DNA of 64,000 bases from Brevibacillus aydinogluensis (GCF_031954365.1 NZ_JAUSVZ010000006.1); one strand, 5' to 3'. Shown: positions 51,012 to 59,552, counted from the first letter of the stretch. Notes: generated by a model from the sequence alone, not told the origin. Numbers and translations: made by a program.

Positions 51012-52073
51012 TTAAAATCCGATGGAATGCTGCAAAGTGGCTACCGCAACGTTGTATTGGTGTGTGGTATCGATGCGTTCGGCAATGCTGTCCAGCCATT
51101 TTTCTTTCCGATTGGCCAGTTCAGATGCGGATGCTGTTTTGTTCAGGTAGTCCATGTAGGTTTGACGGTAGCGTTCTTCTGCCGCTTTTTGGCTTGCGAT
51201 GCTTTCCTCCAAGGCTTGTTTCGCCTGAACCACTTTCTCGTAGTTGGCTGTGATTTCCGCGTCTGCTTTCCGTTGGGCCGATTGCAGCAGCAGCTCGTAC
51301 TTTTTCAGCTCAATTTGCGCAATGCGCCCCGGGTATGTGCTAAGGGCGGCGTACTCGCGGATGTAGTTTACCTTGGCTTGGTAAAAAGCGACTTCAGCAG
51401 ACGCCTTCACCAGATCGGGCCGCTTTTGATGGGCGATTTTTTTGTATTCCTCGATCGGGAGCAGTTGGAAGGTGGAATAATCCACGGCTGCCAGATTCCA
51501 CGCCTGGTCGCTTTTTTCGTTCATCAGTTGGTTCAGTTTGGCAAGCGCCTCGCGATACGTTTCTTCCAGTTCGCGGAGTGTTTTCTGAGCGTCGCTGTTG
51601 TCACCGTACTTCGCGTCGGCGTATTTCTTTTGCAGGTCGGCCTTCTCTTTCGCTGCCAGTACCTCATAATACGCCTTGTGTACATTGAGGCGGGCATCGT
51701 TTTCCTTTATCCTCCAGTTGGATTCTGCGACCTTGTAATCCCTGATGGCGTCGGCTTCCGTCTCAAATTTTGATTTGGCACTGCTCAAGGTTCTGACGGA
51801 TTCGACTTTTGTGTTTCTCGTACCCATAAGGGCCTGGAGTGTCGTGTAATAAGCGGATTCACTGTCAAGCTTGAGCAGATTCAGGTCCATGCTGCTGGAA
51901 ATAGCCTTATCGATCGCCTGCTCAAGTGTGAGGTCGGAAATTTCTGACGGAGCAGCAGCAGCAGTTTCGGCTGCACCCGTATCGGCAGGAGCGGCGAGGA
52001 CGGGTGTTGCACTTGTGAGAAGCGCGGCAATCAAGGTCGTGCTGGTGAGTGGTTTGAGCAAATGAAACTTCAT
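51012..52073 (-). CDS. TolC/OEP-like exported helical protein
   Basis: A 353-residue exported protein; signal peptide residues 1-27. The mature protein is largely long helices and follows the outer-membrane efflux protein (OEP/TolC) plan: an opening LTLEQAIDKAISSSMDLNLL, long coiled coils, a second related segment EEYKKIAHQKRPDLVKASAEV, and a terminal helix ending HQYNVAVATLQHSIG. Transmembrane beta segments, required in real TolC, are not obvious. Similar proteins occur in Gram-positive Bacillales with unknown role. A near-perfect Fur box lies upstream, so it should be induced by low iron. AAGGAGG precedes the ATG. Confidence 0.75.
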   Translation of the reverse strand: MKFHLLKPLTSTTLIAALLTSATPVLAAPADTGAAETAAAAPSEISDLTLEQAIDKAISSSMDLNLLKLDSESAYYTTLQALMGTRNTKVESVRTLSSAKSKFETEADAIRDYKVAESNWRIKENDARLNVHKAYYEVLAAKEKADLQKKYADAKYGDNSDAQKTLRELEETYREALAKLNQLMNEKSDQAWNLAAVDYSTFQLLPIEEYKKIAHQKRPDLVKASAEVAFYQAKVNYIREYAALSTYPGRIAQIELKKYELLLQSAQRKADAEITANYEKVVQAKQALEESIASQKAAEERYRQTYMDYLNKTASASELANRKEKWLDSIAERIDTTHQYNVAVATLQHSIGF

Positions 52074-52114
52074 GATGGATGAGCCTCCTTAAAAAATCGG
52101 AATAATGCATGTAT

Positions 52115-52133
52115 GATAACGATTATCATTATC
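52115..52133. promoter_or_regulatory. Fur box
   Basis: GATAACGATTATCATTATC agrees with the 19-base Fur consensus at 18 positions (C for T at position 6). It lies 42 bases upstream of the TolC-like gene's start codon and between it and a divergent gene, so ferric-uptake repressor binding would control one or both. Confidence 0.85.
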
Positions 52134-52321
52134 ACCAACGAGGTCAGTATAAGATGTCTTCATGTGCGGCGTCAAGGCAAAAAATGCTGCAGAATTACAA
52201 TTTTTTTAGATTGCGAGATACATATTTTCCCTCTGCCCCGCGCATGATAGAAAGGGAATGCGTGCATGCAATCTCCACAGGCTCCGCTTACGGCAGGGCC
52301 GAGTTTGATGCAAAGGAGTTG

Positions 52322-52681
52322 ATGGCCCTGGAAAGAAAACGGTATTACATCACGCTGCAGTCGGGTACGACCGTGGCCGAGATCCGCGACGTCAAAGGCG
52401 ATTCCACCTACGACTTTGAGATCGAGGCGACCGAGGTGGAAGCGGGGATGCTGCGCGACCTGTTCAATCACTGCGCGCACGGGGACTTCATGATGTGGAT
52501 GCACGGTCATACCTTGTGGAGCGACATGCCGGATCGGGACAACGACGAATACGACGACAACCTGCGCGAGATTTACCGCATGATTTACCGGCTGGGTACG
52601 CCGAAAACCCGGAACGATCTCCAACAGATGGGATTGGTGGAGAGGCTGGGGTTGGACAGGGACGGGCTGCGGCCGCTTTAG
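52322..52681 (+). CDS. Hypothetical acidic protein
   Basis: A 119-residue acidic protein beginning MALERKRYYITLQSGTTVAEIRD, with a mixed alpha/beta look, an HCAHGDFMMWMHGH segment and DRDNDEYDDN. I do not recognise the family. The start is uncertain: ATG 52322 has AAAGGAG but only 3 bases of spacing; an in-frame ATG at 52244 lacks an SD. It is transcribed away from the Fur box and could belong to the same iron response. Confidence 0.6.
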   Translation: MALERKRYYITLQSGTTVAEIRDVKGDSTYDFEIEATEVEAGMLRDLFNHCAHGDFMMWMHGHTLWSDMPDRDNDEYDDNLREIYRMIYRLGTPKTRNDLQQMGLVERLGLDRDGLRPL

Positions 52682-52796
52682 CCATGATTTCGCGCCGCTT
52701 GTCCACAGTCGCTAGCCAATCGCTGCTTGCGCAGGCTGTCACCCGCAGCCGGGAAGCACTACGACCAGATCGGTACGCGAAAAGGAGTGATGAAAG

Positions 52797-53459
52797 ATGA
52801 AACGTTGGCAAAAACACTTGTTGGCGACAGCACTCGTGACGGGTCTGGCGATTCCGGCCGGCGTATACGCAGCCGACATCCAGGCGCGGCCGGCGGCAAC
52901 GCTCATCCCCGGCGGAGAGGTCGGCGGGGATCACGAGCATCACGAGCATCACTTTGAACACTACAAGCATAAATGGCGCTGCGGGTTGCACCTGAATGCG
53001 CACCGTCAGATGTACCTGACCCTGCTGGCCGAGAAGTACACACCGGACCGCGTGGACGAGTGGAAAGCCGCTTTTGCCGAACGGGAACGCCTGATGACAC
53101 AGCTGAAGGCATCGCGGGAGCAAAACGGCAAGGACGCAGACAAACAAACGTTGCGGGCAGAATGGAAAGCGCTGAAAGAAAAACTGCACGAGCAGGTGAA
53201 AAATGGCCAAATCACCCGCGAGCAGATGAAGCAGCAGTTGAAGGAATGGCGCGTCAAGAACTTTGGCGAGCACGATGCAAAAGACGCGGAAGCCATGCGC
53301 ACCGTGAGAGAGCAGTTTAAACAGACCCACGAGGCGTTTGACGCCGCGATCCAATCCGGTGACGCCGCGAAGATCAAGGAAGTGCTGCCGAAGCTGTTGG
53401 ACGAGGTAAAAACGGTTAACCAGCACCTCGCCAAAAAGCTGGAAGAAACGAAAAACTAG
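52797..53459 (+). CDS. Exported helical protein with His-rich N-terminus
   Basis: A 220-residue exported protein: signal peptide residues 1-25, then a linker with DHEHHEHHFEHYKHKWRCGLH (residues ~45-65) that can bind metal ions. The rest is charged helices with RTVREQFKQTHEAF-type repeats, reminiscent of CpxP/Spy-like or other coiled-coil envelope chaperones, though no LTxxQ motif is seen. AAAGGAGTGAT precedes the ATG at suitable distance. It lies about 660 bases from the Fur box and may join metal handling at the cell surface, an inference from composition and place. Confidence 0.72.
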   Translation: MKRWQKHLLATALVTGLAIPAGVYAADIQARPAATLIPGGEVGGDHEHHEHHFEHYKHKWRCGLHLNAHRQMYLTLLAEKYTPDRVDEWKAAFAERERLMTQLKASREQNGKDADKQTLRAEWKALKEKLHEQVKNGQITREQMKQQLKEWRVKNFGEHDAKDAEAMRTVREQFKQTHEAFDAAIQSGDAAKIKEVLPKLLDEVKTVNQHLAKKLEETKN

Positions 53460-53500
53460 CGGGCTGGTTTTCCGGTTCGTTTTCCGGTTCAATTGGAACC

Positions 53501-53536
53501 AAAAAAAGGACGTGTCCCGGTGCGCGTCCTTTTTTC
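53501..53536 (+). terminator. Intrinsic terminator after the His-rich protein gene
   Basis: AAAAAAAGGACG and CGTCCTTTTTT flank a GC-rich loop; the T run is good on the plus strand. Confidence 0.85.
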
Positions 53537-53627
53537 GTGGAACGGGTCTGCGTGTTCGTGTTGGTCAACACGGATGGTGGCGTCTGCTTTACCGCCAGGA
53601 GATTCACCTGCACCGCTTAAAAAAGGT

Positions 53628-53903
53628 CTAGGGGGACTGGTCATGCAGCGCTTGAGCGCTCCACTCCTCGATGACCGACAGATGCTCCTGCCGGCAGGCG
53701 GGACACCAGCCCACATGCAGACAGTGGTGGTGGAGCCGATCGGGAAAGCCGTTGCTCAGCTTGGCGTCGTCGATCTCCCGGTACGGGCTGTAATCGCCGT
53801 AGTAGTCATACAGCCGTCCGGCATCGTCCAACGGGCGGCCGCAGCGGGGGCACGTCTCCTGGTAGGGCGCGAGGCCATTGCAGATAGGGCAGAGGTGGCC
53901 CAT
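53628..53903 (-). CDS. Double zinc-ribbon protein
   Basis: A 91-residue protein with two CxxC pairs near the N-terminus (CPICNG and CPRCG) and another pair, CPAC, with neighbouring His residues near residue 70, so probably one or two zinc sites. Between them is an acidic DYYGDYSPYREIDD stretch. Family not recognised. ATG 53903 lies 12 bases after AGGAGG; a CTG 6 bases from it is an alternative start. Confidence 0.62.
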   Translation of the reverse strand: MGHLCPICNGLAPYQETCPRCGRPLDDAGRLYDYYGDYSPYREIDDAKLSNGFPDRLHHHCLHVGWCPACRQEHLSVIEEWSAQALHDQSP

Positions 53904-54027
53904 GGCCAGTTGAATCCCTCCTCTCTTGTGGTGTGGTTCTTTCCCTACTGTGCGCCGGGGCCGCATCCCCTATGCAGACCGGCTGGCGCAGCCAGCACAG
54001 GCCGTCCCGCGCAGAAGGATGGATGAC

Positions 54028-54072
54028 AAAAAAGCCCTGTCCAGCCGAAGATGACAGCTGACAGGGCGCTTT
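54028..54072 (-). terminator. Terminator after yumC
   Basis: On the minus strand CCCTGTC and GGACAGGG pair around an internal stem, then TTTTTTG. It lies about 10 bases after the yumC stop. Confidence 0.8.
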
Positions 54073-54082
54073 TGGCCATGGA

Positions 54083-55093
54083 TTACGATTTGAAATTGTC
54101 CATGCTGGAGGAGTGGCCGGGCTGCAGTTTCGCATCCGGATTGATGTAGGCGACCGCGTTGTTTACAGCGGTAGGCGCTTCGCCGAAGCCGACGGCGATC
54201 AGTTTGACCTTGCCCGGATAGGTGGCGATGTCGCCGGCCGCGTAGATTCCCGGGATGTTGGTCTCCATGCGGGAGTTGACGAGGATGGCTCCCTTTTCCA
54301 GTTCCAGTCCCCAGTTCTTGATCGGTCCCAACGAAGAGATGAAGCCAAAGTTGACGATGACGGCGTCCACTTCCAGCTCGCGTTCTTCCTTGGTGACGTT
54401 GTTGACGATTGTGAGCCGTTCAATGCGTTCGTCGCCGTGCAGGGCGGCGATTTCATACGGCGTGGTGACTTTGACGCTGGAGGACATCAGCATTTCGACA
54501 CTGTGTTCGTGAGCGCGGAACTTGTCGCGGCGGTGGATGAGGGTGACTTCCTTGGCAATCGGTTCGAGCATCAGCGCCCAGTCCACGGCGGAGTCTCCGC
54601 CGCCGACGACTGCGACGCGCTGTCCCTTGAAGGAGTTCAGATCGGTGACGAAATAGTGCAGGTTGGCATTTTCGTACTTGGCTGCGTCAGGATGTTCCAG
54701 TTTGCGGGGCTCAAACGCGCCCACGCCGGCGGTAATGATGACCGCCCGCGAGTAGTGAATGCCTTTGTCGGTGGTAATTTCAAAAATGTCATTCGGTTTC
54801 TTCTCGACGTTTTCCACCTTTTCCTCCAGGCAGACAGTCGGTTGAAACCGGGAGAGTTGTTCTTTCAGATTATTGATCAGGTCTTGGGCAAGCACTTTCG
54901 GAAACCCGGCCACATCGTATATGTATTTCTCCGGGTACAGAGCAGAAAGCTGTCCGCCAAGCTGCGGCATGCTTTCGATGATCTTCACGCTAACTTGTCG
55001 CATCCCGCCGTAAAATGCGGTAAACAAACCGGCAGGTCCGCCGCCGATAATGGTAATGTCATACACCTGCTCGTCCTTTTGCAGAAGATTCAA
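54083..55093 (-). CDS. yumC: Ferredoxin/flavodoxin-NADP reductase (YumC)
   Basis: A 336-residue thioredoxin-reductase-like ferredoxin-NADP reductase. FAD motif is ITIIGGGPAGLFTAFYGGMR, NADPH motif is VAVVGGGDSAVDWAL, and GIYAAGDIATYPGKVKLIAVGFGEA is the C-terminal FAD signature; the CxxC of thioredoxin reductase is missing, as expected. I place the start at the TTG at 55093, 8 bases after GGAGGT. It supplies electrons to ferredoxins and flavodoxins. Confidence 0.92.
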   Translation of the reverse strand: MNLLQKDEQVYDITIIGGGPAGLFTAFYGGMRQVSVKIIESMPQLGGQLSALYPEKYIYDVAGFPKVLAQDLINNLKEQLSRFQPTVCLEEKVENVEKKPNDIFEITTDKGIHYSRAVIITAGVGAFEPRKLEHPDAAKYENANLHYFVTDLNSFKGQRVAVVGGGDSAVDWALMLEPIAKEVTLIHRRDKFRAHEHSVEMLMSSSVKVTTPYEIAALHGDERIERLTIVNNVTKEERELEVDAVIVNFGFISSLGPIKNWGLELEKGAILVNSRMETNIPGIYAAGDIATYPGKVKLIAVGFGEAPTAVNNAVAYINPDAKLQPGHSSSMDNFKS

Positions 55094-55268
55094 TCTCAAG
55101 CACCTCCGAAATATTCTGAAAGCATCTTTTCCTATTATAACCATACCTGTAAACGAAAAAAAGAAGGGAAAAAAGTGGGATAGGTCAGAAATCACTTGAA
55201 AATCTTGTCGACTCCTTTTAATATGAGTGTGAATGTAACGAATTTGACAAAATTTTTTGTTTCCTGGA

Positions 55269-55286
55269 TTGTGCATTTTTTCACAG
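55269..55286. promoter_or_regulatory. Rex-like operator upstream of yumB
   Basis: TTGTGCATTTTTTCACAG fits the 18-base Rex consensus TTGTGAAnnnnTTCACAA with one mismatch per half. A TTGACA -35 lies at 55244-55249, and the site covers the expected -10 position (55267-55272). It lies in the 334-base gap between divergent yumC and yumB, which otherwise holds only AT-rich sequence. Confidence 0.65.
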
Positions 55287-55427
55287 ATTGGGGCAGCAGA
55301 TCTGACAGGGCAATTATTCCGTTCATACTGGAGCAGCCGCATAGGGCATCTTAAGAGTATCCAATCACGTGAAATTTCGCACAAACTTCCAGGAAATGAC
55401 TATCACCACACGAATGGAAGGGATACC

Positions 55428-56618
55428 ATGAGCACACCCAAAATTCTCATCCTCGGCGCCGGGTACGGAGGCCTGCTGACCACGCTGAAGCTGCAGAAAA
55501 AGCTGAATTACAACGAAGCGGAAATCACGCTGGTCAACAAGCACAATTACCACTACATCACCACCTGGCTGCACGAGCCGGCTGCTGGCACCGCCTCTGC
55601 TGACCACGCCCGCGTCAACCTGGATCAGATCATCGACATGAACAAGGTGAACTTTGTAAAAGGCACCGTTCAGTCCATCCAGCCGGAAGAACAAACTGTC
55701 ACCCTGGAAAGCGGTGAAGTGCTCAGCTACGACTACCTGGTGATTGGTCTGGGCAGCGAACCGGAAACGTTCGGCATCCAGGGCTTGAAAGAACACGCGT
55801 TCAGCATCCGCAGCATCAACGCTGTGCGCCAGATCCGCGAGCACATCGAGTACATGTTCGCCAAGTACAAAAACGAGCCGGAGCGCACCGATTACCTCAC
55901 CTTTGTGGTGGGCGGCGCAGGCTTCACCGGCATCGAGTTCTGCGGCGAGCTGGCCGACCGCGTTCCGGAGTTGTGCCAAGAGTTTGACGTCGATCCGGAC
56001 CTGGTCAAAATCTACTGCATCGAAGCGGCACCGACCGCCCTGCCTGGCTTTGATCCGGAATTGGTCAACTACGCGATGGACGTCCTGAGCCGCAAAGGCA
56101 TCGAATTCAAGATCGGCACGCCGATCAAGGAATGCACCGAAAATGGCGTCCTGCTGGCGAACGGCGAAGAGATCAAGTCGAAAACCGTCGTCTGGGCGGC
56201 GGGTGTGCGCGGCAACAGCATCGTGGAGAAATCCGGCTTTGAAGTTATGCGCGGCCGCGTGAAGGTTGACGAGTACCTGCGCGCGCCGGGTTACGAAAAC
56301 GTGTTTGTGGTCGGCGACTGCGCGCTGATCTTTAACGCTGAGGGTCGTCCTTATCCGCCGACCGCCCAGATCGCTGTCCAGGAAGGTGAATGCTTGGGCG
56401 ACAACCTGGCGGCCCTGATTCGCGGTGAAGTGATGCAGCCGTTCGTTCCTGCGCTGCAGGGTACCCTCGCATCGCTCGGCAAAGGCGAAGGCATCGGAAT
56501 GGTCGGTTCGAAAAAGCTGTTCGGCAGCACCGCCGCCCTGATGAAGAAGGCGAGCGACCTCCGCTACCTGTGGAAGATCGGCGGAGTCGGCCTGGCCATG
56601 AAAAAAGTGCGGTTGTAA
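55428..56618 (+). CDS. yumB: Type II NADH dehydrogenase (YumB)
   Basis: A 396-residue NDH-2 that passes electrons from NADH to menaquinone without pumping protons. FAD motif is ILILGAGYGGLLTT, NADH motif is FVVGGAGFTGIEFCGELA, quinone-site-like RPYPPTAQIAVQEGE and a C-terminal GTLASLGKGEGIGMV stretch match YumB. ATG 55428 is chosen; the frame extends upstream but without a start signal. A Rex-like operator lies 142 bases upstream. Confidence 0.92.
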   Translation: MSTPKILILGAGYGGLLTTLKLQKKLNYNEAEITLVNKHNYHYITTWLHEPAAGTASADHARVNLDQIIDMNKVNFVKGTVQSIQPEEQTVTLESGEVLSYDYLVIGLGSEPETFGIQGLKEHAFSIRSINAVRQIREHIEYMFAKYKNEPERTDYLTFVVGGAGFTGIEFCGELADRVPELCQEFDVDPDLVKIYCIEAAPTALPGFDPELVNYAMDVLSRKGIEFKIGTPIKECTENGVLLANGEEIKSKTVVWAAGVRGNSIVEKSGFEVMRGRVKVDEYLRAPGYENVFVVGDCALIFNAEGRPYPPTAQIAVQEGECLGDNLAALIRGEVMQPFVPALQGTLASLGKGEGIGMVGSKKLFGSTAALMKKASDLRYLWKIGGVGLAMKKVRL

Positions 56619-56627
56619 GAGGCAGCC

Positions 56628-56879
56628 ATGCGTCACGCCAGTGTTCAGGTCAGAGGACTGCTGACGAGGGATGAACTGGAGCGCTACAACGCGCTGATGG
56701 AAGTAGGCGCCTATCTGGAGGAACAGGGCCGCTACGATCTGTCCAAGCACGTGCAGCGCGAAGTCGACATCCTGATCCTGCCCGCGATTGAGCGTCTGAA
56801 AGAAAAAGGGCGGGAGCGGGACAGGGAAAACCTCCGTTACATGATCGACAACGGACTGCTCGACGCAGACGACGAGTAG
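56628..56879 (+). CDS. Small helical protein downstream of yumB
   Basis: An 83-residue mostly helical, charged protein (LTRDELERYNALMEVGAYLEEQGRYDLSKHVQREVDILILPAIERL). It starts 9 bases after the yumB stop, so probably cotranscribed. I do not recognise the family. Confidence 0.7.
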   Translation: MRHASVQVRGLLTRDELERYNALMEVGAYLEEQGRYDLSKHVQREVDILILPAIERLKEKGRERDRENLRYMIDNGLLDADDE

Positions 56880-56985
56880 CGCGAAAACAAGAGCGAAGAA
56901 ACGCGGGCAGTGTAAAATGCGGGGCAGACGTGCACGCTGCCACGCCCGCGCTATCCATCTTCACGCATTTGTGAGAATGAGCAAG

Positions 56986-57023
56986 AAAAACCGGGATGCA
57001 GCCGCTTACATCCCGGTTTTTTT
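56986..57023 (+). terminator. Terminator after the yumB unit
   Basis: AAAAACCGGGATG and CATCCCGGTTTTTTT around a 10-base loop: a strong intrinsic terminator, usable from both sides. Confidence 0.9.
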
Positions 57024-57142
57024 CTGTTTTCCGAGTGATTTTCCCGTTGTCGAGGCTGCGAATTCTCTGCTATAGTAAGACACATCAAAAAAATCAGAAA
57101 ATACAATTTATTTCCCGAATGGATGGGAAAGGAGAGATCACC

Positions 57143-57289
57143 ATGAGAAGCGAACAAGAACAATGCCCGTACTGCAAGGGACAGGGGTATTTCCAACTGC
57201 TGCTGGGCGGCACTGAGAACTGTCCGGGCTGTGACGGCACCGGGACTTTGTCCGCACCGATGCCGACCGCTTCTGCCGTCAAGGCATAG
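57143..57289 (+). CDS. yuiA: YuiA-family small zinc-ribbon-like protein
   Basis: A 48-residue protein with two CxxCxGxG-type knuckles, CPYCKGQGYFQ and CPGCDGTGT, matching the DnaJ-like zinc motif and the YuiA family. Role unknown. AAAGGAGAG precedes the ATG. A fragment of the hairpin repeat is inserted in its terminator. Confidence 0.82.
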   Translation: MRSEQEQCPYCKGQGYFQLLLGGTENCPGCDGTGTLSAPMPTASAVKA

Positions 57290-57290
57290 C

Positions 57291-57524
57291 TGAGCCGACC
57301 AAAGTCGGCTCTCAGCATGCAGACAAAGTCCGAGGTGCATGGGAGATCGGGCCCGCTCGCTCGCTTGACGCCCAGCATAGAAAAGGAGCGCCACCTCTAA
57401 ATGGGCTGCGTAGCGATGCGGCTTTGGCGATCCCCCGCAATCGATGCGGAGCGTGCAGTTTGTGCTTCCCTGTTGGGCGAGCACGGGCCGCGCCGAACGC
57501 GAGCGTTAGAGCCGACCATAGTGG
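57291..57524 (+). repeat. Terminator plus partial hairpin repeat, copy 3
   Basis: The yuiA terminator stem (AGCCGAC and GTCGGCT, 57293-57310) is followed without a T run by the repeat's 5' end, from CAGCATGCAGACAAAGTC to TTGACGCCCAGCATAGAA (57313-57382), close to copy 1. After that the sequence is unrelated to copies 1 and 2. At 57508-57524 AGAGCCGACCATAGTGG resembles the terminator's left arm, perhaps the remains of a flanking duplication. It lies within the 350-base gap before yuiB. Confidence 0.7.
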
Positions 57525-57639
57525 TTCCGCCGCTTTTCCAATTGACCTCATCCTGCGATTGGGCTACACTAAAAAACGGAAACGGACGTGTTTGAGATGA
57601 AATCCCGATACGTCAGAAGGCTGGAGGATTGAACGGTCA

Positions 57640-57900
57640 ATGGATTTGCTGCAATTTATGGTGTCAATTGTGCTGTTTGCCGTGCTCGGCTTTGGCATCG
57701 GCTTTATCATAAACATGATATTGCGGACGACCTGGCTGCCTGTGGTGCTCGTCGGCGGCGTAGTGGTCGGGGCGTTGGTGTACAAAAAAATCGTTCCCGG
57801 CCCCTGGGACGCGATCATTCTGGGATGCGGCATGGCGGGAACCGTGCTCAGCGGTTGGACGATTCAAACGCTGCGCAAAAAAGGATATCGTATGTTTTAA
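57640..57900 (+). CDS. yuiB: YuiB-family membrane protein
   Basis: An 86-residue protein with two or three hydrophobic segments: residues ~4-28, ~32-50 and a weaker one ~58-76, ending in a basic KKGYRMF tail. It matches the size and place of YuiB next to YuiA. Function unknown. GGAGG precedes the ATG. Confidence 0.82.
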   Translation: MDLLQFMVSIVLFAVLGFGIGFIINMILRTTWLPVVLVGGVVVGALVYKKIVPGPWDAIILGCGMAGTVLSGWTIQTLRKKGYRMF

Positions 57901-57910
57901 CCGTTGGTTT

Positions 57911-57939
57911 GGCGGGCCTGTTGCGGGCCTGCCTTTTTT
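57911..57939 (+). terminator. Terminator after yuiB
   Basis: GGCGGGCC and GGCCTGCC pair (with one G-T) around a 7-base loop, then TTTTTTG. Confidence 0.8.
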
Positions 57940-58067
57940 GATGCGTCTCCTGCACAGGCCGGCTGATTGTGCCGCAAGATGCAGAATATTTTTGTAATCA
58001 GGTCATTTTGTGTATAGTTTCCTTCTCTTCGGGACAAGACTAGTACCGAGAGGAGGTTTATATCAGA

Positions 58068-58685
58068 ATGATTGGTAAGCGATTGGTGAGTATGATCGTC
58101 CTGGGCGTTACCGTACTGACCGGATTCGCGACCGACGGATTGGGGTACAATGTGATGGCAGACCATTCTGTTAAGACAGTGTTCGGCGTCTCGGAGATGA
58201 GAGATGGCCGGCAGGTCGTCAAGAAACGGACGGTTTCCACCAGCTCCTTCACCCCGATGACCGACAAGAACGAACTGATGCTGGAGCAGTATCCCAAGGT
58301 GCGCGTCGTGGCGACCGGGTATTACGCCGGGTATGAGTCGACGGGCAAACACCCGTCCCATCCGTCTTACGGGATTACGTACTCGGGCGTAAGGGTTCGC
58401 CGGGATGAATACTCCACCATTGCCGCCGACCTGCGCGTGTTTCCGCTGGGAACGGTCCTCTACATACCCGGTTACGGTTACGGCGTGGTTGCGGACAAAG
58501 GCGGGGCCATTCGCGGCCACAAGATCGACCTCTATTTTGAGACAAAACAGGATGTGTACAAGCAGTGGGGCAAAAAAGCCCTGGACGTGTACGTCATCCG
58601 CCGCGGCGACGGCAAGGTGACGGAAGCGATGATGACCCAACTCAACGAAAAAGGAATCGCGGCAATGGCCGACCCCATCAACTGA
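58068..58685 (+). CDS. yuiC: YuiC-like 3D-domain cell wall protein
   Basis: A 205-residue exported protein: signal helix residues ~6-26, a linker, then a C-terminal 3D (three-aspartate) domain with VVATGYYAGYES, STIAADLRVFPLGT and VVADKGGAIRGHKIDLYFE, holding the three Asp residues. YuiC has an MltA-like fold and cuts peptidoglycan glycan strands; related Sps proteins help stationary-phase survival. Position after yuiA-yuiB matches B. subtilis. Confidence 0.88.
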   Translation: MIGKRLVSMIVLGVTVLTGFATDGLGYNVMADHSVKTVFGVSEMRDGRQVVKKRTVSTSSFTPMTDKNELMLEQYPKVRVVATGYYAGYESTGKHPSHPSYGITYSGVRVRRDEYSTIAADLRVFPLGTVLYIPGYGYGVVADKGGAIRGHKIDLYFETKQDVYKQWGKKALDVYVIRRGDGKVTEAMMTQLNEKGIAAMADPIN

Positions 58686-58704
58686 CTGCAGCGGGTTGGA
58701 AACA

Positions 58705-58747
58705 CAAAAAGGATTTGCCCCGGAGTGAGCCGGCGGCAAATCCTTTG
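58705..58747. terminator. Bidirectional terminator between yuiC and the BtuF-like gene
   Basis: AAAAAGGATTTGCC pairs with GGCAAATCCTTT around a GC-rich loop. Confidence 0.8.
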
Positions 58748-58772
58748 CTTGTGTACAGGAGAAATCATACAG

Positions 58773-59552
58773 TCAGGTGCGATCGTCCGGGTACAGCAGT
58801 TTGACCAGGTGTTCCAATCCGTCGAGAATACGGGGGGACGGGCGGCAATAGAGTCCTTCTTCCAGCAGATGGACGTGCCCATGGCGGATGGCGTCCATCT
58901 CTCCCCACCCGGGCCGATCGGTGATCATTGCCGGTTTGATTCGGCGCAGCTCGATGCCGCACCAGACGACGCAGACGTGATCAGGATTCCGCTCCCGCAC
59001 CATGTCAGGGGTTGCTTTGACATTGGCACAGGGAAAGTCGGCGAACACATTGACGCCCCCGACAATTTCGCTTACATCTGTCAGCCAGTTGTCCCGTCCT
59101 GGGGTGTAGATCGGATTGGGCCACCATTCCCAATACAGCTTCGGCCGGGTGCTCTGCTTCGCTGCCGTCTGACGGATTATTTCCACTCTTTCGGCAAATT
59201 GCTGCGCCAGCCGTTCGGCGGCTTGTATCGTACCGGTGGCTTCGCCCACCAGCAGGATGTCGCGGGGAATGTCGGCGATCCGCGACGGATTCAGCACGAT
59301 GTGGGGAATCCGACGAGCCGCCAGTTCCTCCACGTTTTTTTCCATACCGGGAACGCTGAGCGAGGCGACAACCAGATCGGGCTGCAGCGCCTCCACTTTC
59401 TGCATGTCAATTGACAAGTCGGGGCCGACGCGCGGCAGGTGCTGCCATTCATCTGGCCAGTCGGAGTGGTCGTCCAGACCGACCACCTGATCGCCCAGTC
59501 CCAGGTAATAGAGGATTTCCGTATTGCTCGGACAAATGGAAACGATGCGCAT
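58773..59552 (-). CDS. BtuF-like cobalamin-binding protein without signal peptide
   Basis: A 259-residue protein of the class III periplasmic-binding fold: IVSICPSNTEILYYLGLGDQVVG at the start, then LPRVGPDLSIDMQKVEALQPDLVVAS and a long bridging helix. It has no signal peptide or lipobox, unlike transport-type BtuF or FhuD proteins, so it is probably cytosolic. A similar cytosolic group is known beside yuiD-like genes but its task is unclear. Cobalamin or another corrinoid or siderophore may be the ligand. AGGGAG precedes the ATG. Confidence 0.8.
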   Translation of the reverse strand: MRIVSICPSNTEILYYLGLGDQVVGLDDHSDWPDEWQHLPRVGPDLSIDMQKVEALQPDLVVASLSVPGMEKNVEELAARRIPHIVLNPSRIADIPRDILLVGEATGTIQAAERLAQQFAERVEIIRQTAAKQSTRPKLYWEWWPNPIYTPGRDNWLTDVSEIVGGVNVFADFPCANVKATPDMVRERNPDHVCVVWCGIELRRIKPAMITDRPGWGEMDAIRHGHVHLLEEGLYCRPSPRILDGLEHLVKLLYPDDRT

